Part shown: piece after piece, positions 26,893 through 35,718 of the stretch | How positions within the stretch are numbered: the first letter of the stretch is position 1 | How the letters are laid out: each line of letters opens with the position of its first letter | Assembly (NCBI RefSeq): GCF_017876405.1 | Contig: NZ_JAGINW010000001.1 | Span: forward strand, 4,353,203 to 4,417,202 | Source of the DNA: Kibdelosporangium banguiense | Lineage (GTDB): Bacteria; Actinomycetota; Actinomycetes; Mycobacteriales; Pseudonocardiaceae | Length of the DNA stretch: 64,000 bases | Reading direction: 5' to 3' | The notes under the pieces: generated by a model | Told to the model about the DNA's origin: nothing | Seen by the model: the letters and a program-made list of their open reading frames with translations, nothing else | The model's database searches: none | Made by a program: the position numbers and the translations under genes

Positions 26893-28175
26893 GCACACCA
26901 CGAGGAAGCGGCGATCCCCGGCACGGGATCGCCGCTCACATGGCCACAGCAGCCACATCCGCGGGTAGCCAGGCTCCGCGACGGCACACCGCCGACCAGG
27001 TGGGCCATGAACCCACCGCCGAGCCCATCGCGGTGCCCACCCGCCGCGCCAGAGTGACCTGGGCGTCCCAGATCGAGCCCGAGCCGGCGGTGTGGTTGTG
27101 GGAGCACGAGGGGCAGGGCCGTATCCCGGTCGGTTCACAGTCGACGGCGGCTGGCCGGGAAGGTACCGGGAAGTCCTCCTTCGGTTTGTGGATGAGCGCG
27201 CAGCTGTCTCAGGGCACTCTGCCGGGCTGCTACTACGGCGAGCCGCGCAACGTGTTGTACGTCGCGGTAGAGGACTCCTGGAAACACACCCTGGTGCCCA
27301 GGCTTATCGCCGCGGGTGCCGACCTGACCAAGGTCGGCCGGTTCGACGTGCTGGTCGATGCCGGCATCGAGGTCACCCTGTCGCTGCCGGTGGACAACCA
27401 ACTGCTGGAGGACACCATCCTCGACCACCAGGCCGTCCTGGTGGTGATCGACCCGCTGATGTCGACCATCGCGGCCGGGCTGGACACCCACCGGGAGCGC
27501 GAGGTTCGGCGCGCTCTGGACCCGCTGGCACGCATCGCGGACCGCACCGGCGCGGTCGTGCTCGGCATCGCCCACTTCAGCAAGGGCAACTCCGGGGACG
27601 CCGCGTCAATGATCACCGGCTCGGGCGCGTTCAAGAACGTGCCGCGCTCGGTGCTCGCCTTCGCCCGCGACGACGTCGACGAGCGCGGTAGCCGGGTCAT
27701 GACACAGGTGAAGAACAGCCTGGGGCGCGACAGCCTGCCGTCGTTGTCGTATGTCATCGAGGAGGTCCAGGTACCCACGGCCAAGGGGATCGCCCACACC
27801 GGCCGGCTGGTGTTCACCGGCCAGTCCGAACGGTCGGTGCAAGACATCCTGCACGAGTCCCGTACTGGCGACCTGGAGTCGCGCGCCGAACGCAACGAAG
27901 CCGAGGAATGGTTGCGGGGCTATCTGCTAGAGCAGGGCGGGGCAGCGAAGGCAGCCCACATCCTCAAGGCGGCCAGGGCGGACGGGATCGCTGAGGCGAC
28001 CCTCAAGCGTGCCCGGCGGCGGGCCGGGGTGACCTCCACACGGGCCGGGTTCGGGCAAGGCTCGGTGTGGTCGTGGGAGCCATTCGGATCACATTCAGCT
28101 CATTCAGATCACACCTCGCAGCCTGATCCGAATGACCTGAATGGTGATCCGAACGCAAGCCACCACGACGGCTGA
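26889..28175 (+). CDS. RecA/DnaB-fold AAA ATPase, RepA-like
   Basis: A 428-residue protein with Walker A GREGTGKSSFGLWM near residue 90, a following strand NVLYVAVEDS and a Walker B-like LVVIDPLMS, then GAVVLGIAHFSKG and GSGAFKNVPRSV. This is the AAA_25/RepA layout: a hexameric helicase-like ATPase used in plasmid replication. The C-terminal part has a putative winged helix (AKAAHILKAARADGIAEATL). Coupled by GTGA overlap to the preceding gene. I infer a role in replication of the excised element; a recombination role is also possible. Confidence 0.8.
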   Translation: MSTPRGSGDPRHGIAAHMATAATSAGSQAPRRHTADQVGHEPTAEPIAVPTRRARVTWASQIEPEPAVWLWEHEGQGRIPVGSQSTAAGREGTGKSSFGLWMSAQLSQGTLPGCYYGEPRNVLYVAVEDSWKHTLVPRLIAAGADLTKVGRFDVLVDAGIEVTLSLPVDNQLLEDTILDHQAVLVVIDPLMSTIAAGLDTHREREVRRALDPLARIADRTGAVVLGIAHFSKGNSGDAASMITGSGAFKNVPRSVLAFARDDVDERGSRVMTQVKNSLGRDSLPSLSYVIEEVQVPTAKGIAHTGRLVFTGQSERSVQDILHESRTGDLESRAERNEAEEWLRGYLLEQGGAAKAAHILKAARADGIAEATLKRARRRAGVTSTRAGFGQGSVWSWEPFGSHSAHSDHTSQPDPNDLNGDPNASHHDG

Positions 28176-28228
28176 CCAGCCACGGTCAGGGGTGAACAGG
28201 AAAACCCAACCACGGGTCAGCAAGTTAG

Positions 28229-28258
28229 GGGATCCGGTTACCGGATCCCGTGCCACGG
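28229..28258. other. Candidate oriT palindromes upstream of mobC
   Basis: GGGATCCGGT (28229-28238) is exactly inverted as ACCGGATCCC (28240-28249) around a single T, followed at once by a second small hairpin CCGTG-C-CACGG (28248-28258). The site lies in the 147-bp gap before the MobC-like and relaxase genes, where origins of transfer are usually found. Confidence 0.5.
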
Positions 28259-28322
28259 CAAGAAGCCATGGCGAACACCACGGGGCGTGCGGGGGCACGC
28301 CGGACGAACACAGGGGGACCTA

Positions 28323-28733
28323 ATGGCACACAACAAGGTGCGGCGGCAACGTCGCGTCAAGGGCGGCTCGCCCGTCAGCATCCACGTCCGCACCACCATG
28401 ACGAGCTACTACCGTCTGATCGTCCTGTCAGCAGACGCAGGACTGTCGGTTCCGCACTACCTCATCGCGTCCGCACTACGCGAGTCCACACACGGCTGGA
28501 GCCAGCGCGAGCAACACTGGTGGGCAGAACGACTCGACTCCATCGAGACGCAACTGATCCGCATCGGAACCAACATCAACCAGATCTCGGCGGCGTTCAA
28601 CGCGACCGGAGAACCACCACCGCCGCAAGCACTCACCGCCGCGCTGGCGTACTTCACCGCGACACTCGAACAGCACAGGACCATCCTCGCCGCCATCGAC
28701 CCGGCCGACCGGACACGCCAGGCAAAGCCGTGA
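28323..28733 (+). CDS. mobC: MobC-like relaxosome protein
   Basis: A 136-residue protein with a basic N-terminus (MAHNKVRRQRRVKGG) and a short ribbon-helix-helix-like region (PVSIHVRTTMTSYYRLIVL, LSVPHYLIASALR). The LIRIGTNINQISAAFN stretch is the classic MobC signature (RxGxNxNQ). It is preceded by GGGGGA and overlaps the relaxase start by GTGA. MobC proteins help the relaxase open DNA at oriT. Confidence 0.88.
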   Translation: MAHNKVRRQRRVKGGSPVSIHVRTTMTSYYRLIVLSADAGLSVPHYLIASALRESTHGWSQREQHWWAERLDSIETQLIRIGTNINQISAAFNATGEPPPPQALTAALAYFTATLEQHRTILAAIDPADRTRQAKP

Positions 28734-30328
28734 TCGCCAAGGCGCCAGAGAAGGGCAAGTACGGTTCGGACACCTACGGCCTGCTGAGATACCTGTTCGG
28801 CCCCGGCAGGTCGAACGAACATCGCGACCAACATCTTGTCGCGGCGTGGAATCCAGAGTGGCTGGCCGGCGGGGCCTTCGCCACCCGGTATCGCGGTTGG
28901 ATGGCACGCCTGGCACGCGAGATCGACGCGCCCATGACCGGCCACAACGTTGAGGCGCCGCGTGGCCACGTCTACCACTTGGTGCTGTCGGTTCCTCGCC
29001 AGGACGGCAACCTCGGTGACGCCCGATGGCGCGAACTCATCGAGGAAGCAATCGACCGCATGGGGTTCGGCCCCGACAGTGAAGGCCGCGCCGGATGCCG
29101 ATGGGTCGCCGTACACCACGGACCCAGCAAGGACGGCAACGACCACGTTCACCTCGCCCTGAACCTGGTTCGGGGTGACGGCTCGATCGTTGACACCTAC
29201 CGGGACTGGCCCCGCTGGCGAGCCTGGTGCCTGGACGTCGAACGACGGTACGGGTTGACCCCGACATCCCCGGCCAATAAGACCGCACCGTTGCGCCCGA
29301 CCCGGGCAGAGACCGAGAAGGCCACCCGCCAGGGCCGGGACCAGTCCAGCCGGGAATACCTGCGACAGGTCGTCCGCGCAGCGGCGGCTCAGGCCAGCAC
29401 TGCGGGAGAGTTCCTGGCCTTGGTCAGGCAGGAGGGCGTGCGGATCGAGCCGCGGTGGAGCGAGGATGGTCAGCTCGCCGGTTACAAGCTGGCTCTGCCG
29501 ATCGATCGAAGCCGTTCCTCGCCAGACGGGCTGGTGTGGTTCAGCGGCAGCAAACTCGCCCGGGACCTGTCCGCGCCGAAGTTGACGGCCCGGTGGGCCA
29601 GCGCACCAGCAGCCCCGCCACCACTGCCTCGCGACGAGCGCGACCGCACGGCCATCGGCCGGGCCGAACACGCCGCCGCAATCAAGGACGCCGCCAGCGC
29701 AACCACCCAAGCCCACAGTGTGCTCACCCTGGCTACCAGCAGCACCCTGGACACAACTACCGGCAACGCCGACGCCAGCCTGGTAGACGCCGAACAAGCC
29801 GACAGCATTGCGCACGCGACCCTGGACATGATGGTCGCGACCGCCGCGGTCATTGAGGGCCATGACAGGGGGCCGCTCACAGCCGCAGCGGTCGCGTACG
29901 AGAGAGCTGCCGCCACGCCGCACCGAGTCCAGCCGATCCAGTGGGCACCGGTGGCCGCCGAGTTGCGTACCGCGGCGCGACGCCTGGCGAGAGTAGGCGT
30001 GGTGTCCCGACGCGGCAACACCGGCATCGCCGTGGCTGCGTTGCTGGCGGCTCTAGTCTCCCTGCTCGCCGAGATCGCGGCATGGCGACAGCAGACCGGA
30101 CAGCTCCAGCAAGCCGCAGCAGCACGCCACACGATCGCTCTTCTCAAGTCGGACAACGACATCGGCGACCAAGGGCTGAGTAACCGTCGCGTTCGCGCAG
30201 ACAAGCCCATGACCGAGACAACGGGGCTCGACAGCCGAAGGGGTCGACGGAGCGCGACGCAGGAGCGTGCTCGCACCAGCGGGTATCAGCTCTCGCGAGA
30301 TCCGCAGAGTGCCAACCGGTCACGCTGA
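28730..30328 (+). CDS. MobA/VirD2-type relaxase
   Basis: A 532-residue relaxase. The N-terminal nuclease domain has a Tyr-containing region (GSDTYGLLRYLFGPGR) and the metal-binding histidines in VAVHHGPSKDGNDHVHLALN, near residues 127-145, the HUH pattern of MOBP-type relaxases. The remainder is Ala/Thr-rich and helical with a possible hydrophobic stretch near residue 440 (GIAVAALLAALVSLLAEIA). It would nick the element at oriT. It is the second transfer system of the element besides the FtsK/TraB protein. Confidence 0.88.
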   Translation: MIAKAPEKGKYGSDTYGLLRYLFGPGRSNEHRDQHLVAAWNPEWLAGGAFATRYRGWMARLAREIDAPMTGHNVEAPRGHVYHLVLSVPRQDGNLGDARWRELIEEAIDRMGFGPDSEGRAGCRWVAVHHGPSKDGNDHVHLALNLVRGDGSIVDTYRDWPRWRAWCLDVERRYGLTPTSPANKTAPLRPTRAETEKATRQGRDQSSREYLRQVVRAAAAQASTAGEFLALVRQEGVRIEPRWSEDGQLAGYKLALPIDRSRSSPDGLVWFSGSKLARDLSAPKLTARWASAPAAPPPLPRDERDRTAIGRAEHAAAIKDAASATTQAHSVLTLATSSTLDTTTGNADASLVDAEQADSIAHATLDMMVATAAVIEGHDRGPLTAAAVAYERAAATPHRVQPIQWAPVAAELRTAARRLARVGVVSRRGNTGIAVAALLAALVSLLAEIAAWRQQTGQLQQAAAARHTIALLKSDNDIGDQGLSNRRVRADKPMTETTGLDSRRGRRSATQERARTSGYQLSRDPQSANRSR

Positions 30329-31266
30329 CATCGCCAACGTGCCCGGGGGCGATCGAGGCGGCCCGCGCTGGCAAGGGCAAAGAAGTAATGCCAGAAGGGT
30401 TCCCTGTCCACCTTGAGCACGGAACCCGAACTGGTTTGCAAACGCGCTGACACGATTCGGTTAGGAATCGAGCAGTGGCCAGAAGAACGCTGGAAAGACG
30501 GTCGAATCGTCGAGCAAATCCCAACGTCCGGATGAGATCTGCTCACGTAGCCGGTCAGGGGAACGTCAAAGTCTGTGATCTTGGTGTGAAGTCCGGTGTG
30601 GCCAGGTTGATGGCCAGGTGTGGCTGGTCAAGACAGGCTCTCACCCCACTTATCCTTCCCGAACAATCAACGGGAAGCATGACTCTCGGTCCACGATCGA
30701 GCAAGCCTGCGGTCATGTTCCTGCTTGTACTTCCAACGTCCAAAATCCACCAAGGGTGTGCGTTCAGGGCGTCTACGGCGATTCTGGCGGCCGTTTTCCC
30801 GTGGCCCAAGCCGAGGGGCAAACTTGTCCGTCATGGCCCCAGTTGGTCGACACCACTCAACCTGGCCGTGCGGACCTATCACGGGTGACCGGCGTTTCTA
30901 CCGGTAGCTGGCGGACCTCATCGGAGGGCTTTCACACCCATCGCCCCAGGTCGAGCGGCTGCTGCGGCTTGGGGGTGAGTGGAGCAGGCGAGCGTAGGCC
31001 CGTCCGGTTCTGCCTTACGGATACTCCGACACCTCAAGATGGTTAGCGAACCAATCTTTTAGGTACGCTAACCATCTTGACATACATAGGGACAATTGTC
31101 CACATGCGACAGTGTTAAGGTCGCAGACCCATCACCTGCGACTCCGCGTCATGGCGGACTACAGCATGTGTGAGAGCAGGCGACACGAACCTGCCAGTCG
31201 TCGTGCCGCCGCTGAGCGGCTGCCTGTCTGTGATATGCAGATCGGAGTTCAAGCCAGGAGACCAAC
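30329..31266. other. 0.9-kb region without a convincing gene
   Basis: Several open frames occur but none has a good start or recognisable content. GC content drops towards 31.0-31.1 kb, where inverted repeats are found (31034-31104). The region links the relaxase gene to the membrane/MBL island. Confidence 0.6.
31034..31104. promoter_or_regulatory. Inverted repeats, TTGACA and a DnaA box in an AT-rich patch
   Basis: TCAAGATGGTTAGCG (31034-31048) is exactly inverted at 31066-31080 with a 17-base loop. Directly after come TTGACA (31077-31082), a possible -35 box, and the 12-bp palindrome GGACAATTGTCC (31090-31101), whose right half belongs to TTGTCCACA (31096-31104), a DnaA-box sequence. It could be an operator/promoter for the small genes at 31267 and 31449, or part of a replication site. 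Confidence 0.5.
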
Positions 31267-31431
31267 ATGAGTGACGACGCCGGAGCCGGAGCTGCCACGC
31301 CCGCGCAGCCGCCAACAACGTCCGAGCCGGCCAAGCAAACGGTCGTCTACCCAACTATCGGGACCGAGAAGGTCACCGAGAACGGCAAAAAGCCGGGTGG
31401 TAACACCTTCACTCGCGAAACTGGCCGGTAA
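31267..31431 (+). CDS. Small hydrophilic protein, 54 residues
   Basis: MSDDAGAGAATPAQPPTTSE onward, ending GGNTFTRETGR. AGGAG lies six bases before the ATG, a strong initiation signal. The N-terminal half is Ala/Pro-rich and the C-terminal half (VVYPTIGTEKVTENGKKPG) looks folded or conserved. It is followed 17 bp later by a membrane-protein gene, likely its operon partner. No family recognised. Confidence 0.5.
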   Translation: MSDDAGAGAATPAQPPTTSEPAKQTVVYPTIGTEKVTENGKKPGGNTFTRETGR

Positions 31432-31448
31432 GGCGGTCGGTCGCGTTC

Positions 31449-31994
31449 ATGACCCAGGAAGGCTCAAGTGTGCCACCGCCCGGCCAGCGGCCCGAAACGG
31501 AGCTGGCCGGGCCGGTCATCGCCGAGTTCATCGCAAAACAGGTCGAAACCGCGCAAAATAAGACATCATCGTTGCAGGCTCGCGGCCTGGCGGTAATTAG
31601 CTCATGTGGCACGCTCGTCGTGCTCCTGTTCGGACTCTCAGCCATAGCGACCAAGGCGCAGAACTTCACGCTACCGACTGCCACCAAACTTCCGCTGTTC
31701 TTGGCGGCGATCTTTCTCGTTCTCGCGGCATTCGTCGGTATAACGACCAACGCGCCACGACAAAGCGATGCAGTTGCCCTCCACAGGTTGCGGCCTCTTC
31801 TTGAGGACAATCTCTGGGCAACGCCCGCAGCTAATGCTCAGAAGGAAATCGCGAAAACACTATTGACCGTTGCAGAAGCCGAGCGCCGTCGAAATATGAA
31901 GATGGCCCGCCTCTTGCAAGTCGCGATCGCGCTTGAAATAGCCGGCATTACATTCGTTACTTTGTCGATCATTGTGTTCATTGCGGCCGGCTAG
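31449..31994 (+). CDS. Membrane protein with three predicted helices
   Basis: A 181-residue protein: hydrophilic N-terminus, then hydrophobic segments ISSCGTLVVLLFGLSAIA (about 52-69), LPLFLAAIFLVLAAFVGI (about 82-99) and a C-terminal one AGITFVTLSIIVFIAAG, with a charged helical section between the second and third. The arrangement (KQVETAQNKTSSLQARGLAV before the first helix) is reminiscent of small membrane effectors found in bacterial nucleotide-signalling defence systems, but no cyclase gene is nearby. Convergent to the MBL operon. Confidence 0.7.
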   Translation: MTQEGSSVPPPGQRPETELAGPVIAEFIAKQVETAQNKTSSLQARGLAVISSCGTLVVLLFGLSAIATKAQNFTLPTATKLPLFLAAIFLVLAAFVGITTNAPRQSDAVALHRLRPLLEDNLWATPAANAQKEIAKTLLTVAEAERRRNMKMARLLQVAIALEIAGITFVTLSIIVFIAAG

Positions 31995-32080
31995 TCGACT
32001 GACGGATAACTCGAAACGATTATCTCGTGGGCAGCTCGTCTTTCGATTGCAACATGCAGGCCGTTCAAAGTCTCAGATGA

Positions 32081-32695
32081 CTAGAAGATCCACGCCAGTA
32101 GTGGGGATGCCACCCAGTTTCCCACCACTCCAAGAGCGAAGCCAGCGACGAGCAGCAGCATGTCTCTAAGCAATCTACGTCGCTCTTCTCGTCGCTTACC
32201 TTGACTAAGCTCATCTACAACAATACGTGCCACTGATAGCGTACCCTCAGACGTCAGCTCCTTTTCCACACGCTTTTGATCCTCAACCTTCCTCTTCACA
32301 GTCTCAAACAAGGCTATCCGGTCGTTGATCTGTTCACTTAGGCGCGATATCAATCCGCTGGCAGTCTCTAGGTTCTTCTTCGCCTGCCTCAGCTCTGCCT
32401 GAAACTGGATCTCGCGCGGCGACTTATTGTAGTAGGAGCTGTAGATACCAGTCACGACTACAAGAGCAATAAGACCGGTAAGCGCGGCGCCACCCCATTC
32501 GGGCATGACGTTAGTCTGATAGATTTTTGTTATTAAAATAGGGAACGAAACTGCGACAAGGCCAAACGTCCACGCAATCAGCTTGAATACGAGTGCCAAT
32601 CTTGGATTTCGACGAATGTCTTCAGTGCTCATCAGCGTAGGTAACTCGGCATCGGGATGTGTTTTACTTTCAGATGCTTTAACCGAGTTGGCCAT
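32081..32695 (-). CDS. Membrane protein with coiled coil, third gene of the MBL operon
   Basis: A 204-residue protein with two N-terminal helices (LVFKLIAWTFGLVAVSFPIL; GGAALTGLIALVVVTGIY), a long charged, probably coiled-coil part (FQAELRQAKKNLETASGLIS to EELTSEG) and a C-terminal hydrophobic segment (DMLLLVAGFALGVVGNWVAS). AGGAGAGG precedes the ATG. GC content is clearly lower than in neighbouring genes, suggesting transfer. It follows the 244-residue membrane protein by 73 bp on the same strand. No family recognised. Confidence 0.75.
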   Translation of the reverse strand: MANSVKASESKTHPDAELPTLMSTEDIRRNPRLALVFKLIAWTFGLVAVSFPILITKIYQTNVMPEWGGAALTGLIALVVVTGIYSSYYNKSPREIQFQAELRQAKKNLETASGLISRLSEQINDRIALFETVKRKVEDQKRVEKELTSEGTLSVARIVVDELSQGKRREERRRLLRDMLLLVAGFALGVVGNWVASPLLAWIF

Positions 32696-32768
32696 AAGCT
32701 ACCTCTCCTATGCACTACTATCGGAACTTCAACTTCGACTACGAGGTCCTCCCGAGACCCGAAGCGGC

Positions 32769-33503
32769 CTATGAACTGGGCGGCTCCGATGTCTGAGATA
32801 GTGTAAGACTCTCTAGCGTCTCGAACAGGCGCTCTGCATATGCCTGACCAGCTTGACGTACCCAATCAGAACGTACCGCTAGCAACCACGCGAGCAACAC
32901 GACTACCGAAGTCGACACTGAAGTTATCAGTCGGCCGTTGAAGCTGGACAGCAGGAAATAAATCGTCTCGACACCAACTGATAGAGCTACCATCACGATG
33001 CCTACAGGCTTCATCGCCAGTAAATTGCGTCTGAAGCCGTACTGCGTGCTCTCCTGATACACGCGAGGGAACTCGGAAGTTCGTTCTCGCACTCTAGCGA
33101 TGAGCAGACGGGTGGCTGCAACGTACTCCTCGTCAGCTTGCGTTGGATTTCGACGTTCCTTCTCGCGACTCGGTAGCGAGATCGCGAATAGCTGCTCAAT
33201 CTGTGCCCGGCGTCGCTTCAGTAGCGTGCTATTCTCCGTATTTCGAAATCGGAGAAGGCGAGTAGTGGGCATGCCATCCCACTCAACTACAAGCCGCTTT
33301 TCAAGCCGCTGGCCTCTTGCCCGGATAACATTGATCAGGAAGTAGACTACGCCGAGGGAAACTCCAGCTGGTAAGAGGGCTTCAAGCGGCTTTTGCGGCC
33401 ACAATACGGTGACAGCAATCGCAACAGGAAGCACCGTGAGGATAGCTGGATACATCCGAGCGTGCAAAGAGTAGCTGGAAAACTTATCAGACCAGTCAGT
33501 CAT
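32769..33503 (-). CDS. Membrane protein with two pairs of helices, second gene of the MBL operon
   Basis: A 244-residue protein starting MTDWSDKFSSYSLHARMYPA. Hydrophobic pairs lie near residues 18-55 (ILTVLPVAIAVTVLW; LLPAGVSLGVVYFLINVI) and 155-205 (MKPVGIVMVALSVGVETIYF; STSVVVLLAWLLAV). The cytoplasmic middle has RNTENSTLLKRRRAQIEQLF and many charged residues. The start overlaps the stop of the MBL gene by 8 bp, so the two are surely co-translated. No known function; it would place the pair at the membrane. Confidence 0.8.
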   Translation of the reverse strand: MTDWSDKFSSYSLHARMYPAILTVLPVAIAVTVLWPQKPLEALLPAGVSLGVVYFLINVIRARGQRLEKRLVVEWDGMPTTRLLRFRNTENSTLLKRRRAQIEQLFAISLPSREKERRNPTQADEEYVAATRLLIARVRERTSEFPRVYQESTQYGFRRNLLAMKPVGIVMVALSVGVETIYFLLSSFNGRLITSVSTSVVVLLAWLLAVRSDWVRQAGQAYAERLFETLESLTLSQTSEPPSS

Positions 33504-34548
33504 CGTAGTCTTCAGACATAGCTGAAAGTGGCACAATCGGAATCCAACCCGGGCGAGCTAGTCCGTTGTGGTGGAGTATCGTTTTTCTTTCGGTAGCAAA
33601 GACTTTACATCCACGACGCTTCAGAGCGTTAACCACTTTGGGTGATGGATGCTTTTCTGACAACTTTGCCGAACTAATAAAGGCCGTTCGCTCCGACAGA
33701 TATGGCGCTTCTCTAGGACCCAGGATGCGATTGAGAATCGTCGGTCCTAGATTCCTTCTACTGCCATGATGTGGCGCTTGAAAGAAGTCGAGTGGGTTGG
33801 CCTGGAAACTTCCGAACCGCATTTCGTAGTAAGTAGCCGCCCGCTCAAGCGCCTCAATTCCAGCATCCCCGGTAAACAGCATGCGTTCGCCGTCCACCTT
33901 GAGTAGCGTTATGGCCGATGTACTATTACGCGGTCCAGTCACGACGTCGTCGCTAAGAGTTTCAAGGAAGGGTACGTGGTCCAGAGCGGAGCGCAGATAC
34001 TTCTTAAGTTGCGCGAAGCTCAACGAAAGGGCGCTTTCAGTCGACTTCGCCGCTCCTTCCCGCACCTCCTCCAGGTGTTGTTTGATCAGGCTTGTGTAGT
34101 AGCTTTCAGATGGCCCAAGAATCGCCAACTGTCCACCAAATCGTTCCTCACCTACAAACGGTTCAGAGATCAGCGCGTTTTGACTTCTGGCAGCGTCCAA
34201 AAGATTGTCGACTGCCTCAAGGTTACTGAATTCCGACACATCTTGTACGTGTTTCCGCGGCTGGTGGACCATCAGCTCAAGGACATCGAGCCGTTCAACC
34301 AACGTGACGAGTCCATTCATATGATCTTGGTCAGGGTGTGTAGAGATGACGAGGTCGACCTGCGATGTCTGGTAGTATTTTTCTATGTGGTCGGCCAGTT
34401 CGTCACCGATAGGCGAGAACCCTCCGTCGATAACTACGACGACGCGTCGGCCTTCACTCTGGCAGTCGAAGCGCATGGCGATAGCGTCGCCGCTCTTTGA
34501 ACCTTCGCCCTTGCCACTCTCGACCGGCAGGAAATCGACCTCGTACAT
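33496..34548 (-). CDS. Metallo-beta-lactamase-fold hydrolase of the ComEC/Rec2 type
   Basis: A 350-residue MBL-fold protein. The metal-binding motif THPDQDHMNG is at residues 70-79 (H71, D73, D75, H76), followed by LFTGDAGIEAL, a final FFQAPHHGSRRN with the His ligands, and a VVNALKRRGCKVFAT-like C-terminus as in the soluble domain of ComEC/Rec2. There is no signal peptide or membrane helix. The ATG at 34548 has AGAAGG upstream; a GTG two codons earlier is possible. ComEC-type MBL domains act on DNA or other phosphodiesters. The operon with two membrane proteins suggests a membrane-associated nuclease or phosphodiesterase system. Confidence 0.85.
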   Translation of the reverse strand: MYEVDFLPVESGKGEGSKSGDAIAMRFDCQSEGRRVVVVIDGGFSPIGDELADHIEKYYQTSQVDLVISTHPDQDHMNGLVTLVERLDVLELMVHQPRKHVQDVSEFSNLEAVDNLLDAARSQNALISEPFVGEERFGGQLAILGPSESYYTSLIKQHLEEVREGAAKSTESALSLSFAQLKKYLRSALDHVPFLETLSDDVVTGPRNSTSAITLLKVDGERMLFTGDAGIEALERAATYYEMRFGSFQANPLDFFQAPHHGSRRNLGPTILNRILGPREAPYLSERTAFISSAKLSEKHPSPKVVNALKRRGCKVFATERKTILHHNGLARPGWIPIVPLSAMSEDYDD

Positions 34549-34894
34549 GGCCACCTTCTTGTGGTAGAACCCTGCGCAGCTCCAACCATGGACTAGCCGG
34601 TTGCGGCTAGCCGTTCTACAGCTTGCAATTTATGTTCAGCGCATCGATCCGATCACGACGGATGTTACGCAGTGGAGTCACTGGGGCCGCATGAAGACAG
34701 GCAATTACATCCATTAGTGTGAACGTCCTACGCGATACGCTGTGCTTGTTTGACAGCGAGTGAACTTGAGTGTGCGCGGCGCTGCCTGAGAGGCACCACG
34801 CCGGAACTAGAGACAACAACGTGGACTGGTGTCGGCCCACGTACCTACTGCCAGGATTGGTACACAGTTCCAAACCAACCTTCAGGAGGGACCG
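34549..34894. other. Divergent promoter region
   Basis: 346 bp between the MBL operon (leftwards) and a hydrolase gene (rightwards). Part is AT-rich (CAATTTATGTTCAG near 34630). No gene is evident, and I could not define promoter boxes with confidence. Confidence 0.6.
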
Positions 34895-35716
34895 GTGCCC
34901 CTACGCGCCACCAGCACAACGTTCCGCACGTTCGACGGCCTGCAACTCGCCGGAACGCTCGTTGCGCCGGACGTCGAGACGGATCAAGCTTTGGTCCTCA
35001 TCCACGGTGGCGGTGTCACCCGTGAGGAGGGCGGCTTCTTCCGTCGGTTGGCCGAGGGCGTGGCTGAGGCAGGCGTGGCGTCGCTGCGCTTCGATCTCCG
35101 TGGACACGGCGAAAGCGAAGGTCGTCAGGAAGACCTCACGCTCTCGGCGATCCTCAACGACATCCAAGCCGCCATCGCGCACGTGCGGAACGAGATCAGT
35201 GCAACTTCGGTGAGCCTGCTCGGTGTCAGCTTCGCCGGTGGCATCTGCGGCTACTTCACCGCCAAGCGGCCGGAGCTGGTCGACCGCCTGGTGTTGGGCA
35301 ACCCGCTGCTGAACTACAAGAAGCGCTTCATCGACGACAAGCCGTACTGGCACGACGACCAGATCAACGAGGAAACAGGCAAAGAGCTGGCGGAGCAGGG
35401 TTTCGTGGCGCACTCGCCGACCTTCAAGCTCGGCCGGGCATTGCTCAACGAGGTCTTCTGGCTCCAGCCGCATACGGTGCTCGGTGAGATCAAAACGCCG
35501 ACGCTCATCATCCACGGCACCAAAGACACCTTCATCCCCGTGGAGTCATCCCGCACCGCAGTCCGTGAGCTGCGGTGCGAACACCAACTGGTGGAGATCA
35601 AGGGAGCGCAGCACGGCTTCGCCGTCCATGACGATCCGACCTACGCCAACCCGCAGAGCCAGGAGTGGCAGGCGTTCGTCATCCGCACGGTCGCCGAATG
35701 GCTGACCACGGCCTGA
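34895..35716 (+). CDS. Alpha/beta hydrolase
   Basis: A 273-residue serine hydrolase. It has LVLIHGGGVTREEGGFF (oxyanion region), RFDLRGHGESEG, the elbow GVSFAGGICGYF with the nucleophile Ser, an Asp in IIHGTKDTFIPVESS and a final His in KGAQHGFAVHD. The pattern fits esterases or dipeptidyl-peptidase-like acyl hydrolases of 270-300 residues. AGGAGGG stands four bases before the GTG. Its stop faces the XRE regulator gene. The substrate is unknown. Confidence 0.85.
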   Translation: MPLRATSTTFRTFDGLQLAGTLVAPDVETDQALVLIHGGGVTREEGGFFRRLAEGVAEAGVASLRFDLRGHGESEGRQEDLTLSAILNDIQAAIAHVRNEISATSVSLLGVSFAGGICGYFTAKRPELVDRLVLGNPLLNYKKRFIDDKPYWHDDQINEETGKELAEQGFVAHSPTFKLGRALLNEVFWLQPHTVLGEIKTPTLIIHGTKDTFIPVESSRTAVRELRCEHQLVEIKGAQHGFAVHDDPTYANPQSQEWQAFVIRTVAEWLTTA

Positions 35717-35718
35717 AG

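Noticed and set aside
30475..30888. A 137-codon frame after the relaxase gene
   Set aside because: Composition not protein-like, no ribosome-binding site, and open frames on the other strand are equally long.
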